From the NCBI RefSeq assembly GCF_003258945.1, contig NZ_QLIX01000012.1, positions 62,001 through 126,000 of the forward strand: 64,000 nt of DNA, given 5' to 3'. Source of the stretch: Roseicella frigidaeris. Lineage in GTDB: Bacteria > Pseudomonadota > Alphaproteobacteria > Acetobacterales > Acetobacteraceae. Below the pieces are notes generated by a model. The model was not told the DNA's origin and did not search any database. It was given only the letters and a program-made list of their open reading frames with translations. Numbering within the stretch: the stretch's first letter is position 1; each line of letters starts with the position of its first letter. Positions 40,469-49,373 of the stretch are shown here, piece by piece. A program made the position numbers and the translations under genes.

Positions 40469-42147
40469 GCGAGGCCCTGGTGCAACGTGACATCCCCGAT
40501 GCGCCGGCGCCCGGGGAGAGCTACCTGACGGCCGGGACCGGCCTCGCCTCCTGGCTGCTGACCACCGATCACAAGCGGATCGCCCTGCTCTACATGGCGG
40601 CGATCACCTTCTTCTTCTTCCTCGGCGGCGCCGGCGCGGTGGCGATGCGGATCGAGCTGTTCACGCCGCAGGCCGACCTGCTCTCGGACGATGCCTACAA
40701 CCGCGCCTTCACCTTCCATGGCGTGCTCATGGTGTGGTTCTTCCTGCTGCCCTCGATCCCGAACATCCTCGGCAATTTCCTGCTGCCGCTGATGATCGGG
40801 GCGCAGGACCTCGCCTTCCCGCGCCTGAACCTGCTGAGCTGGTACATCTTCATCACCGCCGGCGGGCTGGCAATCTATACGCTGCTCGCCGGCGGGGTCG
40901 ATACGGGCTGGACCTTCTACACGCCGCTCTCGACCGCCTTCGCCAACGGGCATGTCCTGGCGGCGGCGGCGGCCGTGTTCATCGCCGGCTTCTCGACCAT
41001 CGCCACCGCCGTCAACTTCATCGCCACCGTGCACCTGCTGCGGGCGCCGGGCATGACCTGGTTCCGCCTGCCGCTCTTCGTCTGGGCGATCTACGCGACC
41101 AGCATCGTCATGGTGCTGGCGACGCCGGTGCTGGCCATGGTGCTGCTGCTGATCTTCGCCGAGCGGGCCTTCGGCATCCCGATCTTCGACCCGCTGCGCG
41201 GCGGCGACCCGATCCTGTTCCAGCACCTGTTCTGGTTCTACAGCCACCCCGCCGTCTACATCATGGTCCTGCCGTCCTTCGGGGTGATCTCGGAGTTGAT
41301 CGCCTGCTACGCGCGGCGCCGGGTCTTCGGCTATTCCTTCATGGTCTACGCCATCCTCTGGATCGCGCTGGTCGGCTTCCTGGTCTGGGGGCACCACATG
41401 TTCGTCTCCGGCCAGTCGATGCTGGCCAACCTCGCCTTCTCCTTCCTCTCCTTCGTCGTCGCCGTGCCCTCGGCGATCAAGGTCTTCAACTGGACCGCCA
41501 CGCTCTATCGCGGCCAGATCATCTTCGACGCGCCGATGATCTATGCGCTCGGCTTCGTCGGCCTGTTCACCATCGGCGGGCTGACCGGCCTGTTCCTGGC
41601 CTCGATCCCGGTCGACGTGCACGTGACGGACACCTATTTCGTCGTCGCGCATTTCCACTACATCATGGTCGGCGGCGCGGTCTCGGCGCTCTATGGCGGG
41701 CTGGCCTTCTGGTGGCCGAAGATCACCGGCCGGCTCTACCCGGAGGGCTGGGCCCGCTTCGCCGCGGTGATGATGTTCTTCGGCTTCAGCTTCACCTTCT
41801 TCCCCATGTTCGTCATGGGCTTCCTCGGCATGCCGCGGCGCTACCATGTCTATGTGCCGGAGTTCCAGGTCTGGCACGTGCTCGCCTCGTCCGGTGCCGT
41901 CGTGCTCGCCGCCGCCTACCTGCTGCCCATGGGCTACTTCGCCTGGTCGCTGGTCTGGGGAAAGCGCGCCACGGCCAATCCCTGGGAGGCGACGGGCCTC
42001 GAATGGCAGACCGCCTCGCCGCCGCCGGCGGAGAATTTCGCCACCCCGCCGGTCGTGACGCAGGCCCCCTACGACTACCACCCCGAGCATTCTGGCCCGC
42101 CGGCCATCGAGCGGGCGGCGCAGCGCCCGCAGGGGCACCAGCCTTGA
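40465..42147 (+). CDS. ctaD: Cytochrome caa3 oxidase subunit I, A2 type
   Basis: A 560-residue heme-copper oxidase core with 12-13 helices. Heme a and a3-CuB ligands are visible: FTFHGVLMV, the His-Tyr pair in HPAVY, GHHMF, and [12 protein letters not shown]. The proton-channel motif reads YSHPAVY instead of GHPEVY, so the glutamate of A1 enzymes is replaced by the Tyr-Ser pair diagnostic of A2-type oxidases. The C-terminal extension past residue 510 is proline-rich and cytoplasmic. The start overlaps ctaC by four bases (ATGA). It reduces oxygen and pumps protons with electrons from Alternative Complex III. Confidence 0.95.
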   Translation: MSEALVQRDIPDAPAPGESYLTAGTGLASWLLTTDHKRIALLYMAAITFFFFLGGAGAVAMRIELFTPQADLLSDDAYNRAFTFHGVLMVWFFLLPSIPNILGNFLLPLMIGAQDLAFPRLNLLSWYIFITAGGLAIYTLLAGGVDTGWTFYTPLSTAFANGHVLAAAAAVFIAGFSTIATAVNFIATVHLLRAPGMTWFRLPLFVWAIYATSIVMVLATPVLAMVLLLIFAERAFGIPIFDPLRGGDPILFQHLFWFYSHPAVYIMVLPSFGVISELIACYARRRVFGYSFMVYAILWIALVGFLVWGHHMFVSGQSMLANLAFSFLSFVVAVPSAIKVFNWTATLYRGQIIFDAPMIYALGFVGLFTIGGLTGLFLASIPVDVHVTDTYFVVAHFHYIMVGGAVSALYGGLAFWWPKITGRLYPEGWARFAAVMMFFGFSFTFFPMFVMGFLGMPRRYHVYVPEFQVWHVLASSGAVVLAAAYLLPMGYFAWSLVWGKRATANPWEATGLEWQTASPPPAENFATPPVVTQAPYDYHPEHSGPPAIERAAQRPQGHQP

Positions 42148-42785
42148 GCGCCGTCGCCATGCCGGCGACGGCGCTGCGCAAGCCATGGCGCAGCCTGCGG
42201 CGGCAGCGCGAGGCGGCCGGCTTCGGCCTCTGGGTCTTCCTCGGCAGCGAGGTGATGTTCTTCGCCTGCGCGCTGACCGGCTATGCGGTGTACCGCACGC
42301 TCTGGAACGCGGATTTCCTCGCCGCGGCGCGCGAGACGAACGTGGTCTACGGCACGCTCAACACCGCGATCCTGCTGACGAGCAGCCTGACCATGGCCGT
42401 GGCGGCGGAAGGGGCACGGGCCGGGCTGCGGCGCCTGACGCTGGCCTGCCTCGCCGCCACCATCGCCTTCGGGCTCGCCTTCCTCGTCGTCAAGGGCTTC
42501 GAGTACCGCGAGGACATTGAGAGGCACCTCCTCCCCGGGCCGGGCTTCGCCCTGCCGGCGCCGGCGGCGCAGATCTTCTTCGCCTTCTACTGGCTGCTGA
42601 CGGGCGTGCATGCGCTGCACATGACGATCGGCCTCGGCGTCACCGCCACGCTGCTCTGGCAGGCCTGGCGACGCAGCCGCCCGTTGCGCAGCCCCGCCTT
42701 CGAGGTGGCGGGCCTCTACTGGCATTTCGTCGATATCGTCTGGATCTTCCTCTATCCCCTGCTCTACCTCGCGGGGCGGGCATGA
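42144..42785 (+). CDS. ctaE: Cytochrome caa3 oxidase subunit III
   Basis: A 213-residue subunit III with five helices, the compact form typical of caa3 enzymes. Landmarks are [33 protein letters not shown] (lipid-binding region) and [11 protein letters not shown] followed by [18 protein letters not shown] at the C-terminus. The start may be the TTG at 42144, which overlaps the ctaD stop by TTGA as elsewhere in the operon and has AGGGG upstream, or the ATG at 42159, which lacks a ribosome binding site. The stop overlaps ctaF (ATGA). Confidence 0.92.
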   Translation: MSAVAMPATALRKPWRSLRRQREAAGFGLWVFLGSEVMFFACALTGYAVYRTLWNADFLAAARETNVVYGTLNTAILLTSSLTMAVAAEGARAGLRRLTLACLAATIAFGLAFLVVKGFEYREDIERHLLPGPGFALPAPAAQIFFAFYWLLTGVHALHMTIGLGVTATLLWQAWRRSRPLRSPAFEVAGLYWHFVDIVWIFLYPLLYLAGRA

Positions 42786-43156
42786 GCGGCCTCGGCGAGG
42801 CGGCGCCGACCGGGGCGGCGGCGATCTGGCGGGGGCGGCTGGCGGTCTGGGCCGCGCTGCTGGCGCTGCTCGGCGCGACCCTGGCCCTTGCCTATGTCCC
42901 GCTGGGGCGCTTCGGCCTCGTCGTCGCGCTCGGGATCGCGGCGGCCAAGGCGCTGCTGGTCGTCCTGCTGTTCATGCATCTCCGCAAGCCGGACCCGCTG
43001 CTCCGTCTCACCGCCTTCGCCTCGCTGGTCTTCGTCGCCTTCCTGCTGACCCTGACCTTCGCCGACGTGCTGACCCGGGCGGCGCCGACACAGCCTGGCA
43101 CCGTGCTGCCGCGGAGCGGCCCCGACCTGCCGGCAACGGGGCAGCGCGCCTTTTGA
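42782..43156 (+). CDS. ctaF: Cytochrome oxidase subunit IV family protein
   Basis: A 124-residue membrane protein with three predicted helices. The conserved LGRFGLVVALGIAAAKALLVVLLFMHL identifies the prokaryotic oxidase subunit IV (COX4_pro) family, an assembly or stabilising subunit. Last gene of the 12-gene act-cta unit. The tail after residue 100 is proline-rich and cytoplasmic or periplasmic. A GC hairpin lies about 100 bp after the stop. Confidence 0.9.
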   Translation: MSGLGEAAPTGAAAIWRGRLAVWAALLALLGATLALAYVPLGRFGLVVALGIAAAKALLVVLLFMHLRKPDPLLRLTAFASLVFVAFLLTLTFADVLTRAAPTQPGTVLPRSGPDLPATGQRAF

Positions 43157-43251
43157 TACCGCGCGCAGGACGGTTCCACCGGCCTGCGTCTCAAACGCCG
43201 GGCGCCCGTGGGCCCCTTGGCGGCGAATTCCGCGGCTGCTGCCTCGAGGAT

Positions 43252-43279
43252 GCGCCGGCGCGGGGCGAGGGGCCGGCGC
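43252..43279. terminator. Hairpin at end of act-cta operon
   Basis: GCGCCGGC and GCCGGCGC (8-bp perfect stem) enclose a 12-base loop, in the 135-bp gap between the convergent oxidase operon and acyl-CoA dehydrogenase gene, 12 bases beyond the latter stop. No T-tract; moderate support. Confidence 0.4.
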
Positions 43280-43291
43280 CGTCCATCGGCG

Positions 43292-44986
43292 TCAGGCGAG
43301 GGCCTTGGCCAGCAGCGCCTCCGGCACCGGCTCATCCGCCTCGGCCAGCGGGTCGCGCGGCAGCACCCGGTGTCGCAGCACCAGCCGCGCCAGCGCCAGC
43401 CGCTCCGCATCCTCGAGCCGCTCCGCCTCCCAGGCCATCGCCGCGGCGCTGGTCAGGTGGTACAGCGCGCTCGCGGCCTGCCGCGCCAGGGCCGGGTTCT
43501 CCTGCGCCCGCGCAGCGAGCGCTGCCGCCCGATCGAAGAGCGGCAGCGCCTCCGGCAGACGCGCGCCATTGCCGAGCAGCGTCGCCACATGCGCCCGCAG
43601 CACCGGCAGCGAGCCCTCGCGCTGCGCCGCTCGCAGCACATCGAGGGCCACGATGTTGCTCGTCCCCTCCCAGATGCTGCCGAGATGGCTGTCGCGCAGC
43701 AGCCGCGGATCGGGCCATTCCTCGATGTAGCCGCAGCCGCCGCGGACCTCCATGGCGTCGCCCGTCACCTTGCGGGCGTCGCGGCAGGCGCGGAACTTCA
43801 GCAGCGGCGTCAGGATGCGCAGCAGCGCATAGGCGCCCTCCTCGCCGGCATCGCTGCGCCGCAGCGCCTCGGCCGCCTGGAAGACCATGCTGCGCGCCTG
43901 CTCCATCGGCAGGATCAGCTTGAGGAGCTGGCGGCGCATCAGCGGCATCTCGATCAGCCGCTTGCCGAAGGCGATGCGGTGGCGGGCGACGACCATCGCC
44001 TCGGTCACCGCCCGGCGCATCAACCCGGCGGCGCGCATGCCGTTGGAGAGGCGCGAGGCATTGACCATATCGGCCATCTGCTTGAAGCCGGCCTCCGGAT
44101 CGCCGACCAGGAAGGCCGTCGCGCCCTCCAGCCGCACCTCGCCCGAGGCCATGCTCTTGGTGCCGAGCTTGTCCTTCAGCCGCACGATCCGATAGGCGTT
44201 GGGGCTGCCATCGGGCCGCTCCCGCGGCAGCAGGAAGAGCGAGACGCCGCGCAGCCCGGCGGGCCCGCCCCGGCGCCGCGCCAGCACCAGCGCCATGCCG
44301 GCATCCGCATTGCTGCAGAACCACTTGTCGCCGGTGAGGCGCCAGGTGCCGTCCGCCGCCTCCTCGGCCAGCACCGCGGTCGCCGCGATGTCGGAGCCCG
44401 CGCCCTGCTCCGTCATGAACATCGCGCCCTGGCGCAGCGCATCCAGGTCGGTCTCGGTCAGGGCCGGCAGGTAGCGCGCGACCAGCGCCGGGTCGCCGAA
44501 GCGGCGCAGCGTGCGGGCCAGCGCATCGGTCATGGAGAGCGGGCAGCAGAGCCCGAATTCCGCCTGCACGAACAGATAGGTGAGCGCGTATTTGGCGGCC
44601 GGCGGCATCGGCGCCGGCCAGCCCAGCACGCCGCCGCGATGCGACATGGCGGCAAGCCCATAATCGCCGAAGGCCACCTGCTCCAGGGCGCGATAGGCGG
44701 GATGGTAGTCGATGGATTGCGCATCCTCGCCGCGGCGGGTGCGATGGCGCAGCACCGGCGGGTTGCGGTCGGCAATGCCGGCGAGCTCATCCAGCCTGCC
44801 GCCGGCCAGCGCGCCCATGCGGTCGAGATGCGGCGCGAGATGCGCGACGAGATCGGGCGGCAGGTAGAGGCCGAGGAGCGGCGCCGCCCAGGGATCGGCG
44901 CGGTAGAGGTTCAGGCCGTGGCTGTCCGGCACGGCCTCGGCCCCGACGGGCGGCGCGGTGGGCGGTTCTGTTGCGCGGATATGCAT
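43292..44986 (-). CDS. Acyl-CoA dehydrogenase, AidB-like
   Basis: A 564-residue flavoprotein of the AidB/isovaleryl-CoA dehydrogenase-like group, longer than short-chain enzymes (about 390). Typical features are MTEQGAGSDI (FAD contact), KWFCSNADAG, LGTKSMASGEV, RGGCGYIEEWPDPRLLRD and the EGTSNIVALDVLRA stretch near residue 430. The N-terminal 60 residues and C-terminal helical domain fit AidB. Role in DNA-alkylation response or in oxidation of an unusual acyl-CoA is possible. The start MHIRAT at 44986 is the first with a conserved beginning; a longer in-frame version is low-complexity. Divergent from an SMP-30 gene by 62 bp. Confidence 0.9.
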   Translation of the reverse strand: MHIRATEPPTAPPVGAEAVPDSHGLNLYRADPWAAPLLGLYLPPDLVAHLAPHLDRMGALAGGRLDELAGIADRNPPVLRHRTRRGEDAQSIDYHPAYRALEQVAFGDYGLAAMSHRGGVLGWPAPMPPAAKYALTYLFVQAEFGLCCPLSMTDALARTLRRFGDPALVARYLPALTETDLDALRQGAMFMTEQGAGSDIAATAVLAEEAADGTWRLTGDKWFCSNADAGMALVLARRRGGPAGLRGVSLFLLPRERPDGSPNAYRIVRLKDKLGTKSMASGEVRLEGATAFLVGDPEAGFKQMADMVNASRLSNGMRAAGLMRRAVTEAMVVARHRIAFGKRLIEMPLMRRQLLKLILPMEQARSMVFQAAEALRRSDAGEEGAYALLRILTPLLKFRACRDARKVTGDAMEVRGGCGYIEEWPDPRLLRDSHLGSIWEGTSNIVALDVLRAAQREGSLPVLRAHVATLLGNGARLPEALPLFDRAAALAARAQENPALARQAASALYHLTSAAAMAWEAERLEDAERLALARLVLRHRVLPRDPLAEADEPVPEALLAKALA

Positions 44987-45048
44987 GACCGGTATCCTCC
45001 CGAGGCCCGGCAAGGTAGCGCCGGACCGGGCCCTTGGGGAGGAACGCC

Positions 45049-46095
45049 ATGCACCCGACATCCCGCCGCGGCCTGCTGGCCGCCGCCGGGGCGGTCGCCG
45101 CCGCGCCCGTCGCCGCCCGCCCCCTCCGGCCGGAGGGGCCGCACCCGCCGCGGGTGGCGGCCGCCTGGGAGCCGACCGAGCGCTACCCCGATCCGCGCGT
45201 GCAGGTCCTTGACCCCTCCTTCGTCCGGTACCGGTTGTTCAACGCCGCGGTGGAGCGGCTCTGGACCGGCAACTCCCGCTGGAACGAGGGGCCGGTCTGG
45301 TTCGGCGATGCCCGCTGCGTCATCTGGAGCGACATCCCCAACGACCGCATGCTGCGCTGGAGCGAGACCACCGGACGGGTGGACGAGTTCCGTAAGCCCT
45401 CGGGCCATTCCAACGGCAACACCCGCGACCGCCAGGGCCGGCTCGTCACCTGCGAGCATGCGGGGCGCCGCGTCTCCCGCACCGAATGGGATGGCCGGGT
45501 CGTCACCCTCTGCGACAGCTACCAGGGCAAGCGGCTGAACAGCCCGAACGACGTGGTGGTGAAATCGGATGGCAGCATCTGGTTCACCGACCCGCCCTTC
45601 GGCATCCTCGGCGAGTACGAGGGCGACCGCGCTACGCCCGAGCTGCCGACCAACGTCTACCGCATCGACGGCCAGAGCGGCGCCGTCACCGTCGTCGCGG
45701 GCGACGTCAACCGCCCGAACGGGATCGCCTTCAGCCCGGACGAGAGCAAGCTCTACATCGCCGAGAACGGCGTCATGCCGCGCGTCATCCGCGTCTTCGA
45801 CGTGGTGGACGGCACCAGGCTCGCCAATGGCCGCGCCTTCTTCACCTGCGAGCCGACGGACACGCCGGACGGCTTCCGCGTGGATGCCGACGGCAATCTC
45901 TGGTGCGGCTGGGGCATGGGCGAGGGGCTGGACGGGGTGCGCGTGCTGAACCCGGCGGGCAAGCCGATCGGCTTCATCAGCCTGCCGGAACGCTGCCCCA
46001 ACCTCTGCTTCGGCGGCGCCAAGCGGAACCGGCTCTTCATGGTCACCGGCCGCGCGCTCTATGGCCTCTATGTCGGCGTCTCCGGCGCGGCCTGA
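45049..46095 (+). CDS. SMP-30/gluconolactonase family protein with Tat-like signal
   Basis: A 348-residue six-bladed beta-propeller lactonase. A twin-arginine-like N-terminus (TSRRGLLAAAGAVAA) suggests export to the periplasm, unlike its neighbour. Metal-site residues are visible: Glu in NEGPVWFGD, Asn in NSPNDVVV, Asn in RPNGIAFSPDES and Asp in TDTPDGFRVDADG. Likely reaction is hydrolysis of a sugar acid lactone. GGGGAGG lies upstream of the ATG. It is followed 68 bp later by a cytoplasmic paralogue with which it shares an 87-bp tract of identical DNA (45518-45604). Confidence 0.9.
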   Translation: MHPTSRRGLLAAAGAVAAAPVAARPLRPEGPHPPRVAAAWEPTERYPDPRVQVLDPSFVRYRLFNAAVERLWTGNSRWNEGPVWFGDARCVIWSDIPNDRMLRWSETTGRVDEFRKPSGHSNGNTRDRQGRLVTCEHAGRRVSRTEWDGRVVTLCDSYQGKRLNSPNDVVVKSDGSIWFTDPPFGILGEYEGDRATPELPTNVYRIDGQSGAVTVVAGDVNRPNGIAFSPDESKLYIAENGVMPRVIRVFDVVDGTRLANGRAFFTCEPTDTPDGFRVDADGNLWCGWGMGEGLDGVRVLNPAGKPIGFISLPERCPNLCFGGAKRNRLFMVTGRALYGLYVGVSGAA

Positions 46096-46124
46096 AGAGG
46101 TAGGCCGCTTGACCGTCCGCGCCG

Positions 46125-46144
46125 GCCCGGCAGGATTGCCGGGC
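46125..46144 (+). terminator. Hairpin between the two SMP-30 genes
   Basis: GCCCGGCA and TGCCGGGC form a perfect 8-bp stem with a GGAT loop, 29 bases after the first stop and just before the GAGAGGAAC ribosome binding site of the second gene. It could end or attenuate transcription between the paralogues. Confidence 0.45.
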
Positions 46145-46163
46145 AAGCGGAGAGGAACGCCCG

Positions 46164-47117
46164 ATGCCCACCACGCCCCCCTGGACGCCCAGCGAACGCT
46201 ATCCGGATCCCGCGATCGAGGCGCTCGATCCGGCCTTCAAGAAGCACCATCTGGCGCTCTCGGCGGTGGAGCGGCTCTGGACCGGCAGCCGTTGGGGGGA
46301 GGGGCCGGTCTGGCTCGGCGACGTGCGCTGCCTGCTCTGGTCCGACATCCCGAACAACCGGGTGCTGAAATGGGAGGAGGAGACGGGCGCCGTCTCCATC
46401 TGGCGCAAGCCCTCCAACAACGCCAATGGCCATACCCGCGACCGGCAGGGCCGCATCATCGCCTGCGAGCATGAGGGGCGGCGCGTGGTGCGCTTCGAGT
46501 ATGACGGCAGCATCACCGTCATCGCCGACCGCTACCAGGGCAAGCGGCTGAACAGCCCGAACGACGTGGTGGTGAAATCGGATGGCAGCATCTGGTTCAC
46601 CGACCCGCCCTTCGGCACCTATGCCTTCTACGAGGGCCTCAAGGTGGAGGCCGAGCTGCCGCACACCCATGTCTACCGCGTCGACGGCCAGAGCGGCGAG
46701 ATCACGCTCGTCGCCGACGACATCGACCACCCGAACGGCCTCGCCTTCAGCCCCGACGAAAGCATCCTCTACATCATCGAGAGCCGCAGCGATCCGCGCA
46801 ACATCCTCGCCTTCGACGTCGCGGGCGGGAAGACCCTGACGAAACGGCGGGTCTTCTACGGCTGCAAGCCGGGCGAGACGCCGGACGGCTTCCGCGTCGA
46901 CATCGACGGCAATCTCTGGTGCGGCTGGGGCATGACGCCGGACTATGACGGCATCCGCGTGCTCGACCGCGGCGGCACGCCGATCGGGCATGTCCACCTG
47001 CCGGAGCGCTGCGCCAATGTCTGCTTCGGCGGCCGCCATCGCAACCGGCTGTTCATGGCGGCGGCGCAGTCGCTCTACGCGCTCTACGTCAACACCCAGG
47101 GGGCGCCGGGCGGGTAA
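46164..47117 (+). CDS. SMP-30/gluconolactonase family protein (cytoplasmic paralogue)
   Basis: A 317-residue lactonase-like beta-propeller without a signal peptide. It aligns along its length with the preceding gene: ERLWTGSRWGEGPVWLGD, NSPNDVVVKSDGSIWFTDPPFG, HPNGLAFSPDES and ETPDGFRVDIDGNLWCGWGM, with the metal-site Glu, Asn and Asp kept. The pair, one exported and one cytoplasmic, suggests lactone hydrolysis on both sides of the membrane, or a duplication with divergent localisation. A nearby SDR (convergent) is the sort of dehydrogenase that makes lactones from sugars, so a small sugar-acid pathway is possible (inference). Confidence 0.9.
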   Translation: MPTTPPWTPSERYPDPAIEALDPAFKKHHLALSAVERLWTGSRWGEGPVWLGDVRCLLWSDIPNNRVLKWEEETGAVSIWRKPSNNANGHTRDRQGRIIACEHEGRRVVRFEYDGSITVIADRYQGKRLNSPNDVVVKSDGSIWFTDPPFGTYAFYEGLKVEAELPHTHVYRVDGQSGEITLVADDIDHPNGLAFSPDESILYIIESRSDPRNILAFDVAGGKTLTKRRVFYGCKPGETPDGFRVDIDGNLWCGWGMTPDYDGIRVLDRGGTPIGHVHLPERCANVCFGGRHRNRLFMAAAQSLYALYVNTQGAPGG

Positions 47118-47141
47118 GGCCGCCCGCCCGGCCCGCCGGGG

Positions 47142-47903
47142 CTACATCTTCTTGCCGGTGGTCCAGCCGCCATCCACGGTGAGGACGCTGCCGGTCATGA
47201 AGCCGTTCTCCTCGGCGCCGAGGAAGAGGATGGCGCGGGCGATGTCGGCCGGCTCGCCCCAGCGGTTCATTGCGTGGATGCCGCGGATCGTCGCCGACAT
47301 CTCCGGGTCCTGGAAATAGCGCTCCGTCATCGGGGTGCGGATGACGCCGGGCGCGACGGCATTCACCCGGATGCCCTTCTCGCCGAGCTCGAGCGCCATC
47401 TCCTTGGTCAGCCCAACCACGCCGTGCTTGGAGGCGACATAGGCGGCACGGTTCGGCGCCGCCATGATGCCGAGCGTCGAGGCGAGGTTGACGATCTGCC
47501 CGGTCCTGCCGGCCGCGATCAGCCGCCGCGCGAAGGCCTGGCTCGGCAGGAAGGTGCCGGTCAGGTTCACGGCGATCACCCGCTGCCATTCCTCCGGCGA
47601 GAGGTCGAGCACCGAGACGATCTCGCGGATGCCGGCGGAGTTCACCAGCAGGTCGAGGCGCCCGAGCGTGGTCTCGGCGCCCTCGACGAAGGCGGTCACC
47701 GAGGCCGGGTCGGTGACGTCGATGGCGAAGCCCTGCGCCTCGCCTCCGGCCTCGCGGATCTCGGCCGCCACCGCCTCGGCGCGCGCTTGGTCGAGATCGC
47801 CGACCGCGACGCGGGCGCCCTCCGCCGCCGCCATGCGGCAGACCTGCCGGCCGATGCCGCTGCCGCCGCCCGTGACCAGCACGGCGCGATCCTGATACCG
47901 CAT
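47142..47903 (-). CDS. SDR-family oxidoreductase
   Basis: A 253-residue classical short-chain dehydrogenase. TGGGSGIG at the N-terminus binds NAD(P); Asp in VGDLDQ after the second strand favours NAD. The catalytic set is complete: Asn in LVNSAG, Ser in NLASTLG, and Tyr-x3-Lys in AAYVASKHG. MRYQDRAVLVTGG at 47903, with GGGAGGAAAG upstream, is the chosen start; the 12 extra in-frame codons before it are not conserved. FabG-like length. Convergent with the SMP-30 pair (24 bp apart). Confidence 0.92.
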   Translation of the reverse strand: MRYQDRAVLVTGGGSGIGRQVCRMAAAEGARVAVGDLDQARAEAVAAEIREAGGEAQGFAIDVTDPASVTAFVEGAETTLGRLDLLVNSAGIREIVSVLDLSPEEWQRVIAVNLTGTFLPSQAFARRLIAAGRTGQIVNLASTLGIMAAPNRAAYVASKHGVVGLTKEMALELGEKGIRVNAVAPGVIRTPMTERYFQDPEMSATIRGIHAMNRWGEPADIARAILFLGAEENGFMTGSVLTVDGGWTTGKKM

Positions 47904-48011
47904 GCGTCTTTCCTCCCGGATCATCCTGTCCGGGGGCATTCTGGGGCCTTCCGGCGGTGGCCGAGAAGGGGTGCGGCCGGCCGATCGACGCCGCAGCCCG
48001 GCCCGGCCGAC

Positions 48012-49193
48012 CTATTCGGCCGCGACCGCCGGCGACTCGCCCGAGCCGCCATGCTTGGCGCCGCGCTTCGCGCTCTTGGGCGGCTCGTGCGCCATCTCGT
48101 CCATCGCCTTCTGGACATGCCGGCTGAAGACGTATTCCGCCGGGCGTTGCCGCGTGAGGTCGATCTCGGGCGCCATCTCGCCATCCGTGCGCGGGCCGCG
48201 CATCTGCACCGCCAGCGCCTTCCAGGGCCGCTTCACGGCATCGACCACCGCCGTCGCCTCGAAGCCGCTATGGACCATGCAATCGGCGCATTTCTCGTAA
48301 TTGCCGGTGCCGTACTTGTCCCAGTCGGTGGTGTCCATCAACTCGCGGTAGGTCTTCGCATAGCCTTCGCCGAGCAGGTAGCAGGGGCGCTGCCAGCCGA
48401 AGACGTTGCGCGTCGGGTTGCCCCAGGGCGTGCAGTGGTAGCTCTGGTTGCCGGCCAGGAAATCGAGGAAGAGCGGGCTGTTGCCCATCTTCCAGCCCTT
48501 GCCCTGGCCGCGCGCGAAGATGCCGCGGAACAGCTCCTTGGTCTTGCGGCGGTTGAGGAAGTGCTGCTGGTCCGGCGCCCGCTCATAGGCATAGCCGGGC
48601 GAGACCATGATGGCGTCCACGCCCATGGCGGTGACGTCGTCGAAGAAGCGCGCCATGCGCTCCGGCTCGGCATTGTTGAAGAGGGTGGCGTTGATGGCGA
48701 CGCGGAAGCCCTTCTCCTTCGCCAGCTTCAGCGCCTTCACCGCGCGGTCGTAGACGCCCTTCTGGCTCACCGCCCAGTCGTGCTGCTCGCGATCGCCATC
48801 CAGGTGGATGTCCCAGGTGAAGCGCGGATGCGGCTTGTACTGCTCGAGCCGCTTCTCCAGCAGCAGGGCATTGGTGCAGAGGATGATGATCTTGCCGCGC
48901 GCCAGGATCTTCTCGACGATCTCCGGCATCTCCTTGTGCAGCAGCGGCTCGCCGCCGGCGATGGCGACGACCGGGGCGCCGCACTCGTCGACCGCCTGCA
49001 GGCACTCCTCCACCGAGAGGCGCCGGTTCAGGATCGGGTCGGGATAGTCGATCTTGCCGCAGCCGGCGCAGGCCAGGTTGCACTTGAACAGCGGCTCCAG
49101 CATCAGGACCAACGGGTAGCGTTTCCGCCCGGCCAGATGCTGTCTCAGGATATAGGCGCCGACCTTGATCTGCTGCCGCAGCGGGATACCCAT
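48012..49193 (-). CDS. hpnH: HpnH, adenosyl-hopene transferase (hopanoid biosynthesis radical SAM)
   Basis: A 393-residue radical SAM enzyme that attaches adenosine to diploptene in the first step of making extended C35 hopanoids. The cluster motif C38-x3-C42-x2-C45 is in FKCNLACAGCGKIDYPDP; AGGEPLLH supplies the GGE motif, and TNALLLEKRL and WDIHLDGDREQHD follow. The last 35 residues are Lys/Glu/Ser-rich. GGAGGAGTGG lies before the start at 49193. ispH lies upstream on the same strand (180 bp), joining isoprenoid precursor supply to hopanoid synthesis; hpnN is on the other side. Confidence 0.95.
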   Translation of the reverse strand: MGIPLRQQIKVGAYILRQHLAGRKRYPLVLMLEPLFKCNLACAGCGKIDYPDPILNRRLSVEECLQAVDECGAPVVAIAGGEPLLHKEMPEIVEKILARGKIIILCTNALLLEKRLEQYKPHPRFTWDIHLDGDREQHDWAVSQKGVYDRAVKALKLAKEKGFRVAINATLFNNAEPERMARFFDDVTAMGVDAIMVSPGYAYERAPDQQHFLNRRKTKELFRGIFARGQGKGWKMGNSPLFLDFLAGNQSYHCTPWGNPTRNVFGWQRPCYLLGEGYAKTYRELMDTTDWDKYGTGNYEKCADCMVHSGFEATAVVDAVKRPWKALAVQMRGPRTDGEMAPEIDLTRQRPAEYVFSRHVQKAMDEMAHEPPKSAKRGAKHGGSGESPAVAAE

Positions 49194-49305
49194 ACGCCTT
49201 CCACTCCTCCTCGGGCGGCGCGCCGTGCCTGCGGCGCGACCTTCCCGCGATCCTGCACCACCCATGGCATACCGCCCGTGGCCGGAACCAGACCGATCCA
49301 GGCAG

Positions 49306-49373
49306 GGCAGGGTCGCGCCTGACGGCGGCCTGGCTGCCGGATCCCTCGCTCATCCCCGCGCGCCGACCCTGCC
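49306..49373 (-). promoter_or_regulatory. Long-loop inverted repeat after ispH
   Basis: GGCAGGGTCG (49306-49315) and CGACCCTGCC (49364-49373) are perfect 10-bp arms separated by 48 bases, directly abutting the ispH stop codon. In the direction of transcription they could form a terminator-like or attenuating structure between ispH and hpnH. The loop has no open frame. Confidence 0.4.

Noticed and set aside
42144-42158. A frameshift or wrong start between ctaD and ctaE because there is no ATG at the overlap
   Set aside because: A TTGA overlap is in frame and matches the pattern of the rest of the operon; the ctaC gene likewise uses a GTG overlap.
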